Below are positions 17,904 to 26,147 of a stretch of 64,000 bases of DNA, piece by piece (position 1 is the first letter of the stretch; every line of letters starts with the position of its first letter). The stretch is from BOG-932 sp965276835 (GTDB taxonomy: Bacteria; Pseudomonadota; Alphaproteobacteria; BOG-932; Roseiterribacteraceae): positions 3,534,001 through 3,598,000 of the forward strand of contig OZ255631.1 of assembly GCA_965276835.1 (NCBI GenBank), read 5' to 3'. The notes beneath the pieces are model-generated. The model was not told where the DNA came from. It made no database searches and worked only from the letters and a program-made list of their open reading frames with translations. The translations under genes were made by a program, and so were the position numbers.

Positions 17904-18347
17904 TTACGACGTGCCCGCTTGTCCGTCCCCGGCAGGTTCTGTTGGGTCGTCCGCATAGCCCTCAGTTTGGGCGCAAACGTCACAGAGCGTCTTCACCCAG
18001 AGCTGGCCGCGCGTGCGTCCCCTGTTTCCGCACCTCTCGCAAGTTTTGGCGCTCATCGCTTCGGCGAAATCGAGCAGGGCAAAAGCGGTGTCAGAAGCCG
18101 AATCGACATAAAATCGCAGTGTCCCGAACTTTTCTTTCACCTGGACCGCCCTCAATCCTCTGCGATCGGCGCTCGGCTTGCCCAATGGCAACACTGAAAG
18201 TTGCGTGCACAGCGTATCCAGCAGGTCGTACCAGCCGTCATCACATTCGAAGCCGAAACACAAAAGCGAGGCTGTTGGGGGCGCAGCGTGGTCGGCGAAG
18301 ATCGTCGGATATTTCTGGATCAGCTTTTGTTCAAGTTCCGGGCTCAT
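17904..18347 (-). CDS. hypothetical protein with Cys4 zinc-finger-like motif
   Basis: 147 residues. The middle contains VQVKEKFGTLRFYVDSA and the C-terminal half CERCGNRGRTRG...LCDVC, two Cys pairs 15-20 residues apart that could bind zinc. Small proteins with the KEKFGTLRFYV motif occur on phages and plasmids, often without assigned function. ATG at 18,347 follows a GAGACAACTAGG stretch. The two leftward genes upstream (18,393-19,790) are close and may be cotranscribed. Role unknown. Confidence 0.65.
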   Translation of the reverse strand: MSPELEQKLIQKYPTIFADHAAPPTASLLCFGFECDDGWYDLLDTLCTQLSVLPLGKPSADRRGLRAVQVKEKFGTLRFYVDSASDTAFALLDFAEAMSAKTCERCGNRGRTRGQLWVKTLCDVCAQTEGYADDPTEPAGDGQAGTS

Positions 18348-18392
18348 CCTAGTTGTCTCCGTGCATCGTCGAGACGATAAATGGTGCTTGCC

Positions 18393-19064
18393 CTACGCCC
18401 CGGCCGCCCGGCGATGGCGAATCAACCGTCCGCACTGTCGTCCCCATTCCGCGGCAGGCTTCCGCTTTGGACCCCGCGTCATACCGTCCAACACCGACAT
18501 ATCGACCTGATCGTAAATGACCAGCTCATCATCGCTGTAGGGCACGAAATCTTTATCGGCAGCATTTGGCGGAATAGCCACGCATGCCCCAGCCGGCCAC
18601 TCATTCATTGCCGCAATTTGTCGACGTAGCGCGGATTTCTCATCGATAGACTCGCGTGGTGACGGTGGTGTGCGATCCGTTTTCGAGCCTTCAGGATGCT
18701 CAACCGAGCCATCAGCGGTGGCCGCTCGCTTGGCGTTCTCGACGCGGTTGTGTTTCGTCGCCACGATTAACAGCTGCTTAAGTCGCTCGTGCGCTGCGTT
18801 GTAAGCACCCATACGTTCGAGCACCACATCAATTGGAAATGCCTTACCGATCAGCCGCTCGATCAATAGCTTAGCGATATTGTCGTCGTCGATGACGACC
18901 CACGCAGCGACGTTGCCGGTGTCTGGCCGGTCAGGCGACGGATCTTGAAGAAGTGGGACAACGTCCAATACGCGACAGCGCTCGCTGATCTGCTCGCCCG
19001 TGTTGGCGGCATGGTCATTTAGAAGAGCTTGGAGCCGTTCTTTAACACTTGGGATTCCGCTCAT
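18393..19064 (-). CDS. hypothetical protein
   Basis: 223 residues, no recognised family. The first 115 residues look like a folded helical domain (NIAKLLIERLIGKAFPIDVV, AHERLKQLLIVATKHNR); residues 115-140 are a polar Pro/Ser linker; the end is basic (GPKRKPAAEWGRQCGRLIRHRR). It begins 3 bp after the stop of the upstream leftward gene, so the two form an operon. Nothing in it suggests catalysis. Confidence 0.6.
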   Translation of the reverse strand: MSGIPSVKERLQALLNDHAANTGEQISERCRVLDVVPLLQDPSPDRPDTGNVAAWVVIDDDNIAKLLIERLIGKAFPIDVVLERMGAYNAAHERLKQLLIVATKHNRVENAKRAATADGSVEHPEGSKTDRTPPSPRESIDEKSALRRQIAAMNEWPAGACVAIPPNAADKDFVPYSDDELVIYDQVDMSVLDGMTRGPKRKPAAEWGRQCGRLIRHRRAAGA

Positions 19065-19067
19065 TGC

Positions 19068-19790
19068 TCAGCTTGCCGTGTCGCGTGCAACGGCCTCAGG
19101 AAGCGCGGCCAGTCTTCGAGCCTCGGCGATGAATGCTTCGGTCTGCTGTATGGCTTCGCGATATTGGGCGAGCCGGGAGAGCAGTACACGCTCCGGGTCA
19201 TAGGGCCAGCCTAAGCCTTCCACCACGACTTCTGATTTCTCGTCTGGAAAGGTCAGCAACCAAGCAGTTCGCCCCGCTGCAGGATCACCGATTAGCTCAA
19301 GGGTACTTACGACCCCAACGTCATCGGTTTCGACTGTCCCGATCGCTTCTGGGCGTCTCGCTAGCAGTACCTGCTCAAGTCGTTCCGGTCCTTCAGCCCA
19401 AAGATCGAGGTTGGGATCGCTCAGTAGGGCGCAGATCAGATTTAGCCCTTCAGTACTTGCCGAAGCGAGGGACAGTGGAATTCGCCAACCTGTGGACGCC
19501 GTCGGCGTAAGCAACCACCCCTCAGCCCGATTCTTATCGCAGAAAATTCTTTTGGCGGCGCGCCTTGCGGCGTCTGTCCGCTGCGACCGTTGCTGATCAA
19601 GTTGAATGCCAGGGAGCGCGCCATTTTGCCGCTCGCGGTGATCCGATATCAGAGCAGCTATAATAATCGGCGCCATTTGTTCAGCGGCTACAGCCTCGAT
19701 CTTCAAGCCATTTTCGGCGTCAACAACATGGATCTCGACTTTCTCGCCGTATGACTGTGGCACAACACGAACAGAATAGCTCTCGGTCAT
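19068..19790 (-). CDS. hypothetical protein
   Basis: 240 residues, unrecognised. It has a beta-rich start (SYSVRVVPQSYGEKVEIHVV), a central AEGWLLTPTASTGWRIPLSL segment, and a C-terminal helix (LLSRLAQYREAIQQTEAFIA). No signal peptide, membrane segment or catalytic motif is apparent. It is the first gene of a leftward pair and lies back to back with the XRE regulator at 19,937, which could control it. Coding character is supported by length and codon pattern only. Confidence 0.6.
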   Translation of the reverse strand: MTESYSVRVVPQSYGEKVEIHVVDAENGLKIEAVAAEQMAPIIIAALISDHRERQNGALPGIQLDQQRSQRTDAARRAAKRIFCDKNRAEGWLLTPTASTGWRIPLSLASASTEGLNLICALLSDPNLDLWAEGPERLEQVLLARRPEAIGTVETDDVGVVSTLELIGDPAAGRTAWLLTFPDEKSEVVVEGLGWPYDPERVLLSRLAQYREAIQQTEAFIAEARRLAALPEAVARDTAS

Positions 19791-19936
19791 CTGGAGACAC
19801 CTATACCCGACTAAAAGTGACTCCTAGCCTATCGTCGTTGAAGGGCCCCCCCGATGGGGCCAAGAAATCGTTCAGCTGGGAGTCTGTGGAATATATTCCG
19901 TAGAACGGGACGCGGCAAGCCGATTTACATTCTTCG

Positions 19937-20188
19937 ATGAATATTCGGGATATAGTTGCGCAAAATGTACGCCGGTTACGCAATGCGAAGGGCATATCTC
20001 AGGAAGCTCTCGCCCACGAGGCCGGTATCGACAGAAGCTACATCAGTGAAATAGAGCGAAGCGTTTTCTCCGTCTCGCTCGACAGGCTCGCCTTAATAGC
20101 GAAGGCTCTAAATGTCGAACCGTATGAACTCTTGAAGCCGTCTGCTTCAGTGCATCCTGAAAACTCAGAGTTGGACAAGCTAACGTAG
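19937..20188 (+). CDS. small XRE-family regulator
   Basis: 83 residues, almost all one Cro/CI-type helix-turn-helix: NVRRLRNAKGISQEALAHEA then GIDRSYISEIERSVFSVSLD. The ISQEALAHEAGIDRSYISEIER pattern is that of XRE regulators found singly on integrative elements. It is divergent from the hypothetical pair at 18,393-19,790, with about 146 bp between the start codons. It is the last gene before the presumed element boundary. Confidence 0.85.
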   Translation: MNIRDIVAQNVRRLRNAKGISQEALAHEAGIDRSYISEIERSVFSVSLDRLALIAKALNVEPYELLKPSASVHPENSELDKLT

Positions 20189-20285
20189 GTTTCAGCGTCG
20201 AGAACCGATGCGGCGCTTAAGCAACGCAAGCGGGCGCTTCAAGAGTCGCTGAGCCGTCTGAAACCCCTTCCCCCGGGTTGACCCC

Positions 20286-20354
20286 GTGGGCCCACAGGAA
20301 CCTCCCGCGGCCGCCACCGCCAGCGCTTGTGGCGCGCGCGGCGCCGGCCGCGGG
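20286..20354. repeat. GC-rich nested palindromes near the element end
   Basis: A perfect 10-bp palindrome GTGGGCCCAC occupies 20,286-20,295. Next to it CCCGCGGCCG (20,304-20,313) and CGGCCGCGGG (20,345-20,354) form a perfect inverted repeat around a 31-base spacer. The block is less than 100 bp from the truncated tRNA and could be an integrase or excisionase site, a terminator-like structure or a decayed gene end. Confidence 0.45.
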
Positions 20355-20433
20355 TCCCTCCTATGGACTACCGGGACAACCCGTACCACTTAGCTAGCTG
20401 GATCAGCTTGAACGTTTTGGAGAGGGGCGCATT

Positions 20434-20466
20434 AAGGCTTCTGCTCTACCATTGAGCTACACCCGC
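20434..20466 (-). tRNA. truncated tRNA-Gly, 5' half only
   Basis: Read on the minus strand from 20,466, the sequence matches the first 33 nt of an alphaproteobacterial tRNA-Gly: acceptor strand GCGGGTG, D-stem GCTC, D-loop AATGGTA, GAGC, anticodon stem GAAGC and CTT of the loop. At the expected anticodon it turns into unrelated sequence (AATGCGCC). The anticodon, the T arm and the 3' acceptor strand are absent. It cannot make a tRNA and most likely marks an integration junction. Confidence 0.65.
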
Positions 20467-20493
20467 GCTCTGCGTTCAACGCGCCGACACCTG

Positions 20494-21816
20494 TTACCCC
20501 AGTTTCCGGTGCCCGTACAAGAAGGCGCGCACCGTCCGTTCCGCCAATTCGCGGCGCTCGGTAAGGGTGAGCCGGGTGTTGAGGCTTAGATAGCGGTTGC
20601 CGTCGGTCGCCAGGGTGACGAATTGCATCGCCGCCCAAAGGTGTTGGCCCGGCGTCAGGGCACGGCCGGCCTCGGTCTGGGCGAGCACGCAGGTGAGCGC
20701 AGCCGCCATACGCGCCCGCGTCATCTGATAGACCGCGCGCGCCAGGTCCGGATGCTGGTCGGCCTCGGCGATCACCGTGCGATACAGCCCGGTGCCGGTC
20801 GGGCTGACCAGCGCCGAAGAGATCGCCATCGCGAGATTTACCAGAGTTTGCTCGATCGGATCGCCGGCTTTGCGGGCGGGCATTTTCAGCGCCCCGATCT
20901 CGGCCGCCGCATGCAACATCGCGACCTTGAACAACCCCTCCTTGTCGCCGAACCAGCGGTAGAGCGTACCCCGGCCGACCCGCGCCGCCGGGCCGATGTC
21001 ATCCAGGCTGCTGTCGCGGTAACCGTACGCGAAGAACGATTTGCGCGCGACCGCCACCAACCGCTGAAGCCCTTCCTCGCGCAGCCGCAGCTCCGCCATA
21101 TCCTGGAAATAAGATTTGAGATCGCTGTGCAGGTTGCTGGTGCGGCTGTCCGGCATCGCCAGAAATGCATCTGCGAATTCCGGCCAGCTGCCGGAGGTGC
21201 GGCCTAGAAACCCGTTGAGGTACAGATCGGCGACGGCCGAGCTGGCGGACGGCAGACTGTCGCTGACCCCGAAGCCCATCAGATACCGTGTGCCCTCGAC
21301 CGCCAAAACGCCCAGATGCGCTGAGGCGGCGAGCGGTTCCCCGATCGCGATCTGACCGGCCTCCGACAATGCCGCCATCTGTTCGTTGATCGGTGTCAGA
21401 GAGGCGACGAATTGACCGTTGATGGTGGCCGAGAGGGCGCGAAGCCGTGCGCCGAGCGAGATCGACAAACGAAACAGGCTGAGAACATCGCCGACCAGGA
21501 ACGAGCGGCGGACTGGCAGGGCGCAGCCCGCCAGCACGGCCTGCGCACCTTGTTCGATCGGCGTCGCCGCGGCGCGGGTTTCAAACAGGGTACTCGTCTG
21601 TTCGGCGATCGCACGCAGGATGTCCGACTTGTCGCTGAAATGGCGATAGATCGTCTGTTTGCTGACACCGGCGGCCTTGCCGATCCCCTCGACGCTGGTG
21701 CGCTGGTAACCGTTCGTCAGGAACTCGCGCAAGCCCACGGCAAGCAAATGCTCCAGCCGGGTCGGCTGTCGATCGTCTTCCTGGAGGAGCGCTGCGCTTT
21801 GGTTGGTACTGGCCAT
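20494..21816 (-). CDS. tandem TetR-family regulator
   Basis: About 440 residues, twice the usual TetR length, because two TetR units are fused. Unit one has the helix-turn-helix TSVEGIGKAAGVSKQTIYRH followed by FSDKSDIL; unit two has SSLDDIGPAARVGRGTLYRW followed by FGDKEGLF. Both are followed by helical ligand-binding-type segments. The start at 21,816 (MASTNQSAA) is chosen; ATG 21,852 would add 12 residues. The gene is divergent from the Coq4-like operon, and a perfect palindrome lies in the shared upstream region, so autorepression and control of that operon are likely. It also marks the first core gene after the truncated tRNA. Confidence 0.85.
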   Translation of the reverse strand: MASTNQSAALLQEDDRQPTRLEHLLAVGLREFLTNGYQRTSVEGIGKAAGVSKQTIYRHFSDKSDILRAIAEQTSTLFETRAAATPIEQGAQAVLAGCALPVRRSFLVGDVLSLFRLSISLGARLRALSATINGQFVASLTPINEQMAALSEAGQIAIGEPLAASAHLGVLAVEGTRYLMGFGVSDSLPSASSAVADLYLNGFLGRTSGSWPEFADAFLAMPDSRTSNLHSDLKSYFQDMAELRLREEGLQRLVAVARKSFFAYGYRDSSLDDIGPAARVGRGTLYRWFGDKEGLFKVAMLHAAAEIGALKMPARKAGDPIEQTLVNLAMAISSALVSPTGTGLYRTVIAEADQHPDLARAVYQMTRARMAAALTCVLAQTEAGRALTPGQHLWAAMQFVTLATDGNRYLSLNTRLTLTERRELAERTVRAFLYGHRKLG

Positions 21817-21892
21817 CGATCCGAACTTTATATCCCAGCCCGTTGTTATCATGACAAGCGGCATTCGGAAAAATTGTTTTTGAATTTGCAAT

Positions 21893-21921
21893 CTATCAAA
21901 CGGTACGATACCGTTTGATAG
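21893..21921. promoter_or_regulatory. TetR operator, perfect 13-3-13 palindrome
   Basis: CTATCAAACGGTA (21,893-21,905) and TACCGTTTGATAG (21,909-21,921) are exact reverse complements around CGA. The site lies 25 bp upstream of the Coq4-like start and 77 bp upstream of the tandem TetR start. Length and symmetry are those of a TetR operator. It presumably controls both directions. Confidence 0.75.
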
Positions 21922-21946
21922 AAAAATGATCGGAGGAAACGTTTCG

Positions 21947-22771
21947 ATGACCGATATCCCTTATCTCATGCGCGGCGTCATGCCCGTGGGCACCGAAAGC
22001 AGCATGCTGGTGTCGTCCTCGAAATATCTGAATCACCCGCGTTTACGCGAATGGGTGGCAATGATCTTGCTGCGCAAGAACGGGCCGGACTTTCCGGCGC
22101 AGGCCGAGATGTACCCGCTGATCGGCATCATGGACGAGCTGCGCGACCACGACCGGATCGAAGCTCTGTTCACCGAGGAACGCAAAACCAACACGCTGTT
22201 GGACGACTGGTTCAAGGAAGGCCACGTCTCCAACTACAAGCTCGACGATTTCAAGGAATACGCGCCGGATACGGTGGGCGGAAAATATTACCGCTATCTG
22301 TTCGACGGCGGGTTCGAGGCGCAGATCGTGCCGTGGCAGAAGCCCGAGACGCAGTTACAATACTACAACCTGCGGTCCGGCCAGACGCATGATTTCGAGC
22401 ACATATTGTGCGGCGGCGGCTTCAATTATATGGGCGAGCTGATCCCCTATTGGTACCGCCTGACCAATGTCTTCAAATACATCCGGAACAAGGAATTGGC
22501 AGGGGAACTCAGCGTCATGTTCATGCTGGGATCGCTGCGCTACACGGTGCGCACCATGCTGCATTACCCCGAGGTCTGGGACACGGTGGTCGCCTGTATC
22601 CAGCGCGGCATGAAAGCGGGCCAAGAATCCGATGCCCTGTTCCTGAAGAAGATAGAGCCGGTGTTCGGCATGAAGATCGATGAGGCGCGCAAGGCGTTGG
22701 GCGTACGCGGCGTGGTCGATGTCGACACCAGCCGCGAAGGCGACATCTGGTCGGGAAAGCTGGCGGCGTAA
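21947..22771 (+). CDS. Coq4-like protein
   Basis: 274 residues from ATG 21,947, preceded at good spacing by GGAGGA. It carries the Coq4 metal motif H-D-x2-H-x11-E exactly: H148, D149, H152 and E164 in HDFEHILCGGGFNYMGE. In mitochondria and bacteria Coq4 acts in ubiquinone biosynthesis, recently as an oxidative decarboxylase of the ring. Here it is first in a two-gene operon with an amidohydrolase, under a TetR operator and next to catabolic genes rather than ubi genes, so it is probably a paralogue acting on a catabolic intermediate. That role is inference; the motif is directly visible. Confidence 0.8.
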   Translation: MTDIPYLMRGVMPVGTESSMLVSSSKYLNHPRLREWVAMILLRKNGPDFPAQAEMYPLIGIMDELRDHDRIEALFTEERKTNTLLDDWFKEGHVSNYKLDDFKEYAPDTVGGKYYRYLFDGGFEAQIVPWQKPETQLQYYNLRSGQTHDFEHILCGGGFNYMGELIPYWYRLTNVFKYIRNKELAGELSVMFMLGSLRYTVRTMLHYPEVWDTVVACIQRGMKAGQESDALFLKKIEPVFGMKIDEARKALGVRGVVDVDTSREGDIWSGKLAA

Positions 22772-22773
22772 TC

Positions 22774-24495
22774 ATGTCCTATGACCTGATCATCCGTGGC
22801 GGCACCGTCGTGGACGGCAGCGGAGGCAAACCGTTCGTTGCCGACGTGGCGGTCAAGAACGGCAAGATCGCCGCCATTGGCATTGTCACGGAAACCGCCA
22901 CCGAAGAGATCGACGCCACCGGCAAGCTGGTGACACCCGGCTTCGTCGATATCCACACGCATTATGACGGGCAGGCGATCTGGTCGGACCGGCTGAACCC
23001 GTCCTCCTCGCACGGCGTCACGACAGTGGTGGTCGGCAATTGCGGCGTCGGCTTCGCGCCCTGCCGCGCCGCGGATCACGATCTGCTGATCAAGGTGATG
23101 GAAGGCGTGGAGGATATTCCCGGCGTCGTGATGGCCGAAGGCCTGCCTTGGAACTGGGAAACCTTCCCCGAATATCTGAACGCGCTGGAAGCGCGGCCGC
23201 GCGACATCGATGTCGCCGCCTATCTGCCGCATTCCCCACTACGGGTTTACGCAATGGGTGCACGCGGCGCGGGCCGTGAAGTGGCAACGCCGAACGACCT
23301 GGAGAAAATGCGAGCTTTGGCCCGGGAAGCGATCAAGGCCGGCGCCGTCGGTTTCGCCTCGTCGCGGCAATTCATCCACCGCACCAAGGCCGGCGAGCAG
23401 ATCCCAAGTTTCGACGCTGCAGACACTGAATTGGCCGCCATCGCTCAAGGCTTGGCCGATGCCGGCGACGGTGTCGTCCAGGTCGTGCTCAACACACCCT
23501 TCCAATCGTGGGGCGACGAGCTGCAACGGCTGCGTGGCGTGGTCCGGGCCTCGGGCCGCCCCGCCACCTTTACGCTGGGCGTCAGCAATACCGGCCCCGA
23601 AACGGTCTGGCGCGATGCGCTGACGCAAATTGACCAGGCCAATGCAGCGGGTGAACACATCACCGCGCAGGTCTTCCCGCGCCCAATCGGCATGGTGACC
23701 GGCCATGAATTGTCGGTGAACCCGTTCTGCCTGTGTCCGTCATATCAGGCTTTGGATCGCCTGCCGTTCGCCGAGAAGATCGCCGAGCTGCGCAAGCCTG
23801 AGGTTCGCGCCAAGATCGTTGCCGAACCGCCGGCCGACGGCCACCCACTGGCGCTAATCGGCCGCAATTGGGATTGGATGTTCCCGTTCAACGACCCGCC
23901 GAACTACGAGCCGCCGCTCGATACCAGCATCGGCGCGCAAGCGCGCGCCAGGGGCGTGCCGCCGGCCGAACTCGCCTATGATCTTCTGCTGGAAAAGGGT
24001 GGCGAGGCGACGCTCTATATCGCGCTGGGCAATTATCAGGACGGCAGGCTGGACGCGGTGCTGGATATGATGAAACACCGGCACACCGTCGTGGGGTTAG
24101 GCGACGGTGGCGCGCATTACAGCGTCATCTGCGACGCCAGTTATCCAACCTTCATGCTGACCTATTGGACCCGCGACCGACAGGGAGAGCGACTGTCGCT
24201 GGCCGAGGCGGTTCGCACGCTGGCGTTGGAGCCGGCGCAGACGCTGGGCTTCAAGGATCGCGGGCTGGTCAAGGAGGGCTATAAGGCCGATCTCAACGTG
24301 ATCGACTATGACCGGCTTGCTCTCCACGCGCCGACGGTCGAATACGACCTACCGGCCGGCGGACGGCGCCTGGACCAGGGCGCCACGGGCTTCGCTGCAA
24401 CGATCGTTTCCGGGCAGGTTATCCGGCGAAACGACCAGCCGACCGGGTTGCTGCCGGGTCGGTTGGTGCGCGGATCGCAGGCGGCGCCGAATTAG
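22774..24495 (+). CDS. amidohydrolase family 3, D-aminoacylase-like
   Basis: 573 residues. The N-terminal beta domain (YDLIIRGGTVVDGSGG) leads into the metal motif HTHYDGQ at 61-67 and the conserved HGVTTVVVGNCGVGFAP block, as in N-acyl-D-amino-acid deacylases and related dihydropyrimidinase-fold hydrolases. A conserved Asp appears in GLGDGGAHYS and the C-terminal beta strand region ends in ATIVSGQVIRR. The substrate is likely an amide or cyclic C-N or C-C bond and cannot be named. It starts 2 bp after the Coq4-like gene, so the two share control by the TetR operator. Its stop overlaps the stop of the convergent SnoaL-like gene. Confidence 0.82.
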   Translation: MSYDLIIRGGTVVDGSGGKPFVADVAVKNGKIAAIGIVTETATEEIDATGKLVTPGFVDIHTHYDGQAIWSDRLNPSSSHGVTTVVVGNCGVGFAPCRAADHDLLIKVMEGVEDIPGVVMAEGLPWNWETFPEYLNALEARPRDIDVAAYLPHSPLRVYAMGARGAGREVATPNDLEKMRALAREAIKAGAVGFASSRQFIHRTKAGEQIPSFDAADTELAAIAQGLADAGDGVVQVVLNTPFQSWGDELQRLRGVVRASGRPATFTLGVSNTGPETVWRDALTQIDQANAAGEHITAQVFPRPIGMVTGHELSVNPFCLCPSYQALDRLPFAEKIAELRKPEVRAKIVAEPPADGHPLALIGRNWDWMFPFNDPPNYEPPLDTSIGAQARARGVPPAELAYDLLLEKGGEATLYIALGNYQDGRLDAVLDMMKHRHTVVGLGDGGAHYSVICDASYPTFMLTYWTRDRQGERLSLAEAVRTLALEPAQTLGFKDRGLVKEGYKADLNVIDYDRLALHAPTVEYDLPAGGRRLDQGATGFAATIVSGQVIRRNDQPTGLLPGRLVRGSQAAPN

Positions 24496-25040
24496 GCCTT
24501 GTTGTATTTGTCGACGACCGTATAGGTCAGTTCCTTGCGGCCGTGCTCCGCCAGGTAGTGGGCGGTCAATGGCGGACGTTCCGGCATGTCGGCGACGCAC
24601 TCATAGACGCGAAAATAGTTGGTGTCCGCGATCTGCCACTTGCCGTTGGTCTTGAGGTACTTGTCGGTATAGATCGACGAGCCCGTGGTCGTGACCTTGC
24701 GGCGAAAATCCATCGCGATGTCCTGCAGATACCAGGTGCCGGTTGCCTCGGTCTCGCTCAGGATCTCGATCTCGGGGTGATGCCCGTGATGCATGCCAAC
24801 GAATTCCGCGTTGAAGGAATTCGCCACCATCTCGAGATATTCCTCGCGGGTGTTGAACTCGATCGAATAGGTGCCGCCGACCAGCAGGGCATGCACTTTC
24901 GGGTGCAGCAATTCCTTGAGCTCAGTCAGGTTCGCCGTGTCGATGCAGCGGAAATAGGCGTGCTTCACCTTTTTCACTGCCTCGGTGTCCTTCAGGACCT
25001 GCACATCGCGCTTCAGCTGGGCCAGTTCGCTGTCGGTCAT
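24492..25040 (-). CDS. SnoaL/NTF2-like protein
   Basis: 182 residues from ATG 25,040, preceded by GGAGGAAA. The fold is indicated by the helix EAVKKVKHAYFRCIDTANLT, the strand LLHPKVHALLVGG and later TGTWYLQDIAMDF and YTDKYLKTNGKWQIADT, the usual order of SnoaL_4-type polyketide-cyclase or dehydratase-like proteins. Members bind small hydrophobic substrates and catalyse isomerisation, aldol or hydration steps, or have no activity. It is the last gene of a seven-gene leftward operon with an acyl-CoA dehydrogenase and CoA ligase, so it probably handles an intermediate of that pathway. Confidence 0.75.
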   Translation of the reverse strand: MTDSELAQLKRDVQVLKDTEAVKKVKHAYFRCIDTANLTELKELLHPKVHALLVGGTYSIEFNTREEYLEMVANSFNAEFVGMHHGHHPEIEILSETEATGTWYLQDIAMDFRRKVTTTGSSIYTDKYLKTNGKWQIADTNYFRVYECVADMPERPPLTAHYLAEHGRKELTYTVVDKYNKA

Positions 25041-25078
25041 CGTTTCCTCCTTGTGACTGGTTATTGCGGTGCCCGGGG

Positions 25079-25531
25079 TCACGAGCCCAGCGATTTCAGA
25101 AATTCCATCGAACGGTTCGCGGCGACCGAACCGCCGTCCGCCTCGCCGGATAGAGACTGCATGTTGGCCGGACCCCAATAAGCCTTCATCGCCACGATCC
25201 TGCCGGCCTCGTTAAAGGTCATCACGTCCAAGGTTTCCAGCCGGAAGGGCGGATTTGCGTTCTCGCAAGTCGCGATCGCGGCGCAGGCCGCGTGCCTGCC
25301 GGCGATGCGCACATTCCCATCAGGTTCGAAGCTGTAACCGCCACCGACGAATTCGAACCCGCCGGTGAAGAACTTGCGGATCGCGTCGATGCCTTCGACC
25401 CGCGCACCATCGATCGGGTCCTCGACCACAGCATCGGCGGCAAACAGGCTGACGATGGCGTCAACATCGGCCGAGGCGAAGCTGGCGAAATATTTCAGCA
25501 CCGCGTCGCGCATATGCTCGGGCGTGGGCAT
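25079..25531 (-). CDS. ketosteroid-isomerase-like NTF2 protein
   Basis: 150 residues. The order MRDAVLKYFASFASADVDAI, FAADAVVEDPIDGARVEGID, AIRKFFTGGFEF is that of the steroid delta-5-3-ketoisomerase group, including the Asp-Pro of VEDPIDG. The C-terminus (LDVMTFNEAGRIVAMKAYWG) also fits. A 3-oxo double-bond isomerase or related role is plausible, but the fold supports many reactions. ATG 25,531 follows directly after the stop of paaY (TGAATG), so expression is coupled. Confidence 0.75.
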   Translation of the reverse strand: MPTPEHMRDAVLKYFASFASADVDAIVSLFAADAVVEDPIDGARVEGIDAIRKFFTGGFEFVGGGYSFEPDGNVRIAGRHAACAAIATCENANPPFRLETLDVMTFNEAGRIVAMKAYWGPANMQSLSGEADGGSVAANRSMEFLKSLGS

Positions 25532-26137
25532 TCAGCCGGCCGCCTTAACCTTGTGGAGAGGGACGGCGACAATCGGCTTGGCCTCGGGCCGGTCGGCCTC
25601 GATTTCAGCCAGCGGTTCGCATTCGCGCATCGTGTCCAGGCTGCGGCGCGCCAGTTCCTGATATTGCCGTGTACCGTTGGCCTTCCAGCCGATTTCCTTG
25701 TCCTGCAACTTGCGCACGATCTTCGCCGGCACGCCGGCAACCAATGTGCGCGGCGGCACGATCATGCCGGCGCGCACGAAGCTCATCGCGCCGACGAAGC
25801 TGTCCTGGCCGATCTCCGCCCCGTCCATGACGACGGCGTTCATGCCGATCAGCGCACCCTGGCCGACGATACAGCCATGCAGCACCGCGCCATGGCCGAC
25901 ATGGCCGTCTTCCTCGATCACCGCATCCTGGCCGGGGAAGCTGTGCATGACGCAATTGTCCTGCAGGTTCGAGCCCGGTTTCAGGATGATCCGCCCGAAA
26001 TCGCCGCGCAGCGACGCGCCCGGGCCGACATAGCAGCTGGCGCCGATGATCACGTCGCCGATCAGGACCGCGGTCGGGTGAACGAACGCGGCCGGATCGA
26101 CCACCGGGATCATCGCCTCGAAGCGATAGACGGGCAT
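25532..26137 (-). CDS. paaY: PaaY-type gamma-carbonic-anhydrase-fold thioesterase
   Basis: 201 residues, a left-handed beta-helix of hexapeptide repeats. Segments VHPTAVLIGDVIIGASCYVG, SLRGDFGRIILK, LQDNCVMHSFPGQDAV, GHVGHGAVLHGC and ALIGMNAVVMDGA follow the PaaY sequence almost block for block, with the His residues of the gamma-carbonic anhydrase metal site in MHS, GHVGH and the C-terminal helix EIGWKANGT. PaaY in phenylacetate degradation removes dead-end CoA thioesters. Here no paaABCDE genes are present, so it more likely serves as an editing thioesterase for the CoA-ester pathway of the surrounding operon. Confidence 0.82.
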   Translation of the reverse strand: MPVYRFEAMIPVVDPAAFVHPTAVLIGDVIIGASCYVGPGASLRGDFGRIILKPGSNLQDNCVMHSFPGQDAVIEEDGHVGHGAVLHGCIVGQGALIGMNAVVMDGAEIGQDSFVGAMSFVRAGMIVPPRTLVAGVPAKIVRKLQDKEIGWKANGTRQYQELARRSLDTMRECEPLAEIEADRPEAKPIVAVPLHKVKAAG

Positions 26138-26147
26138 TAAGCGAGGC

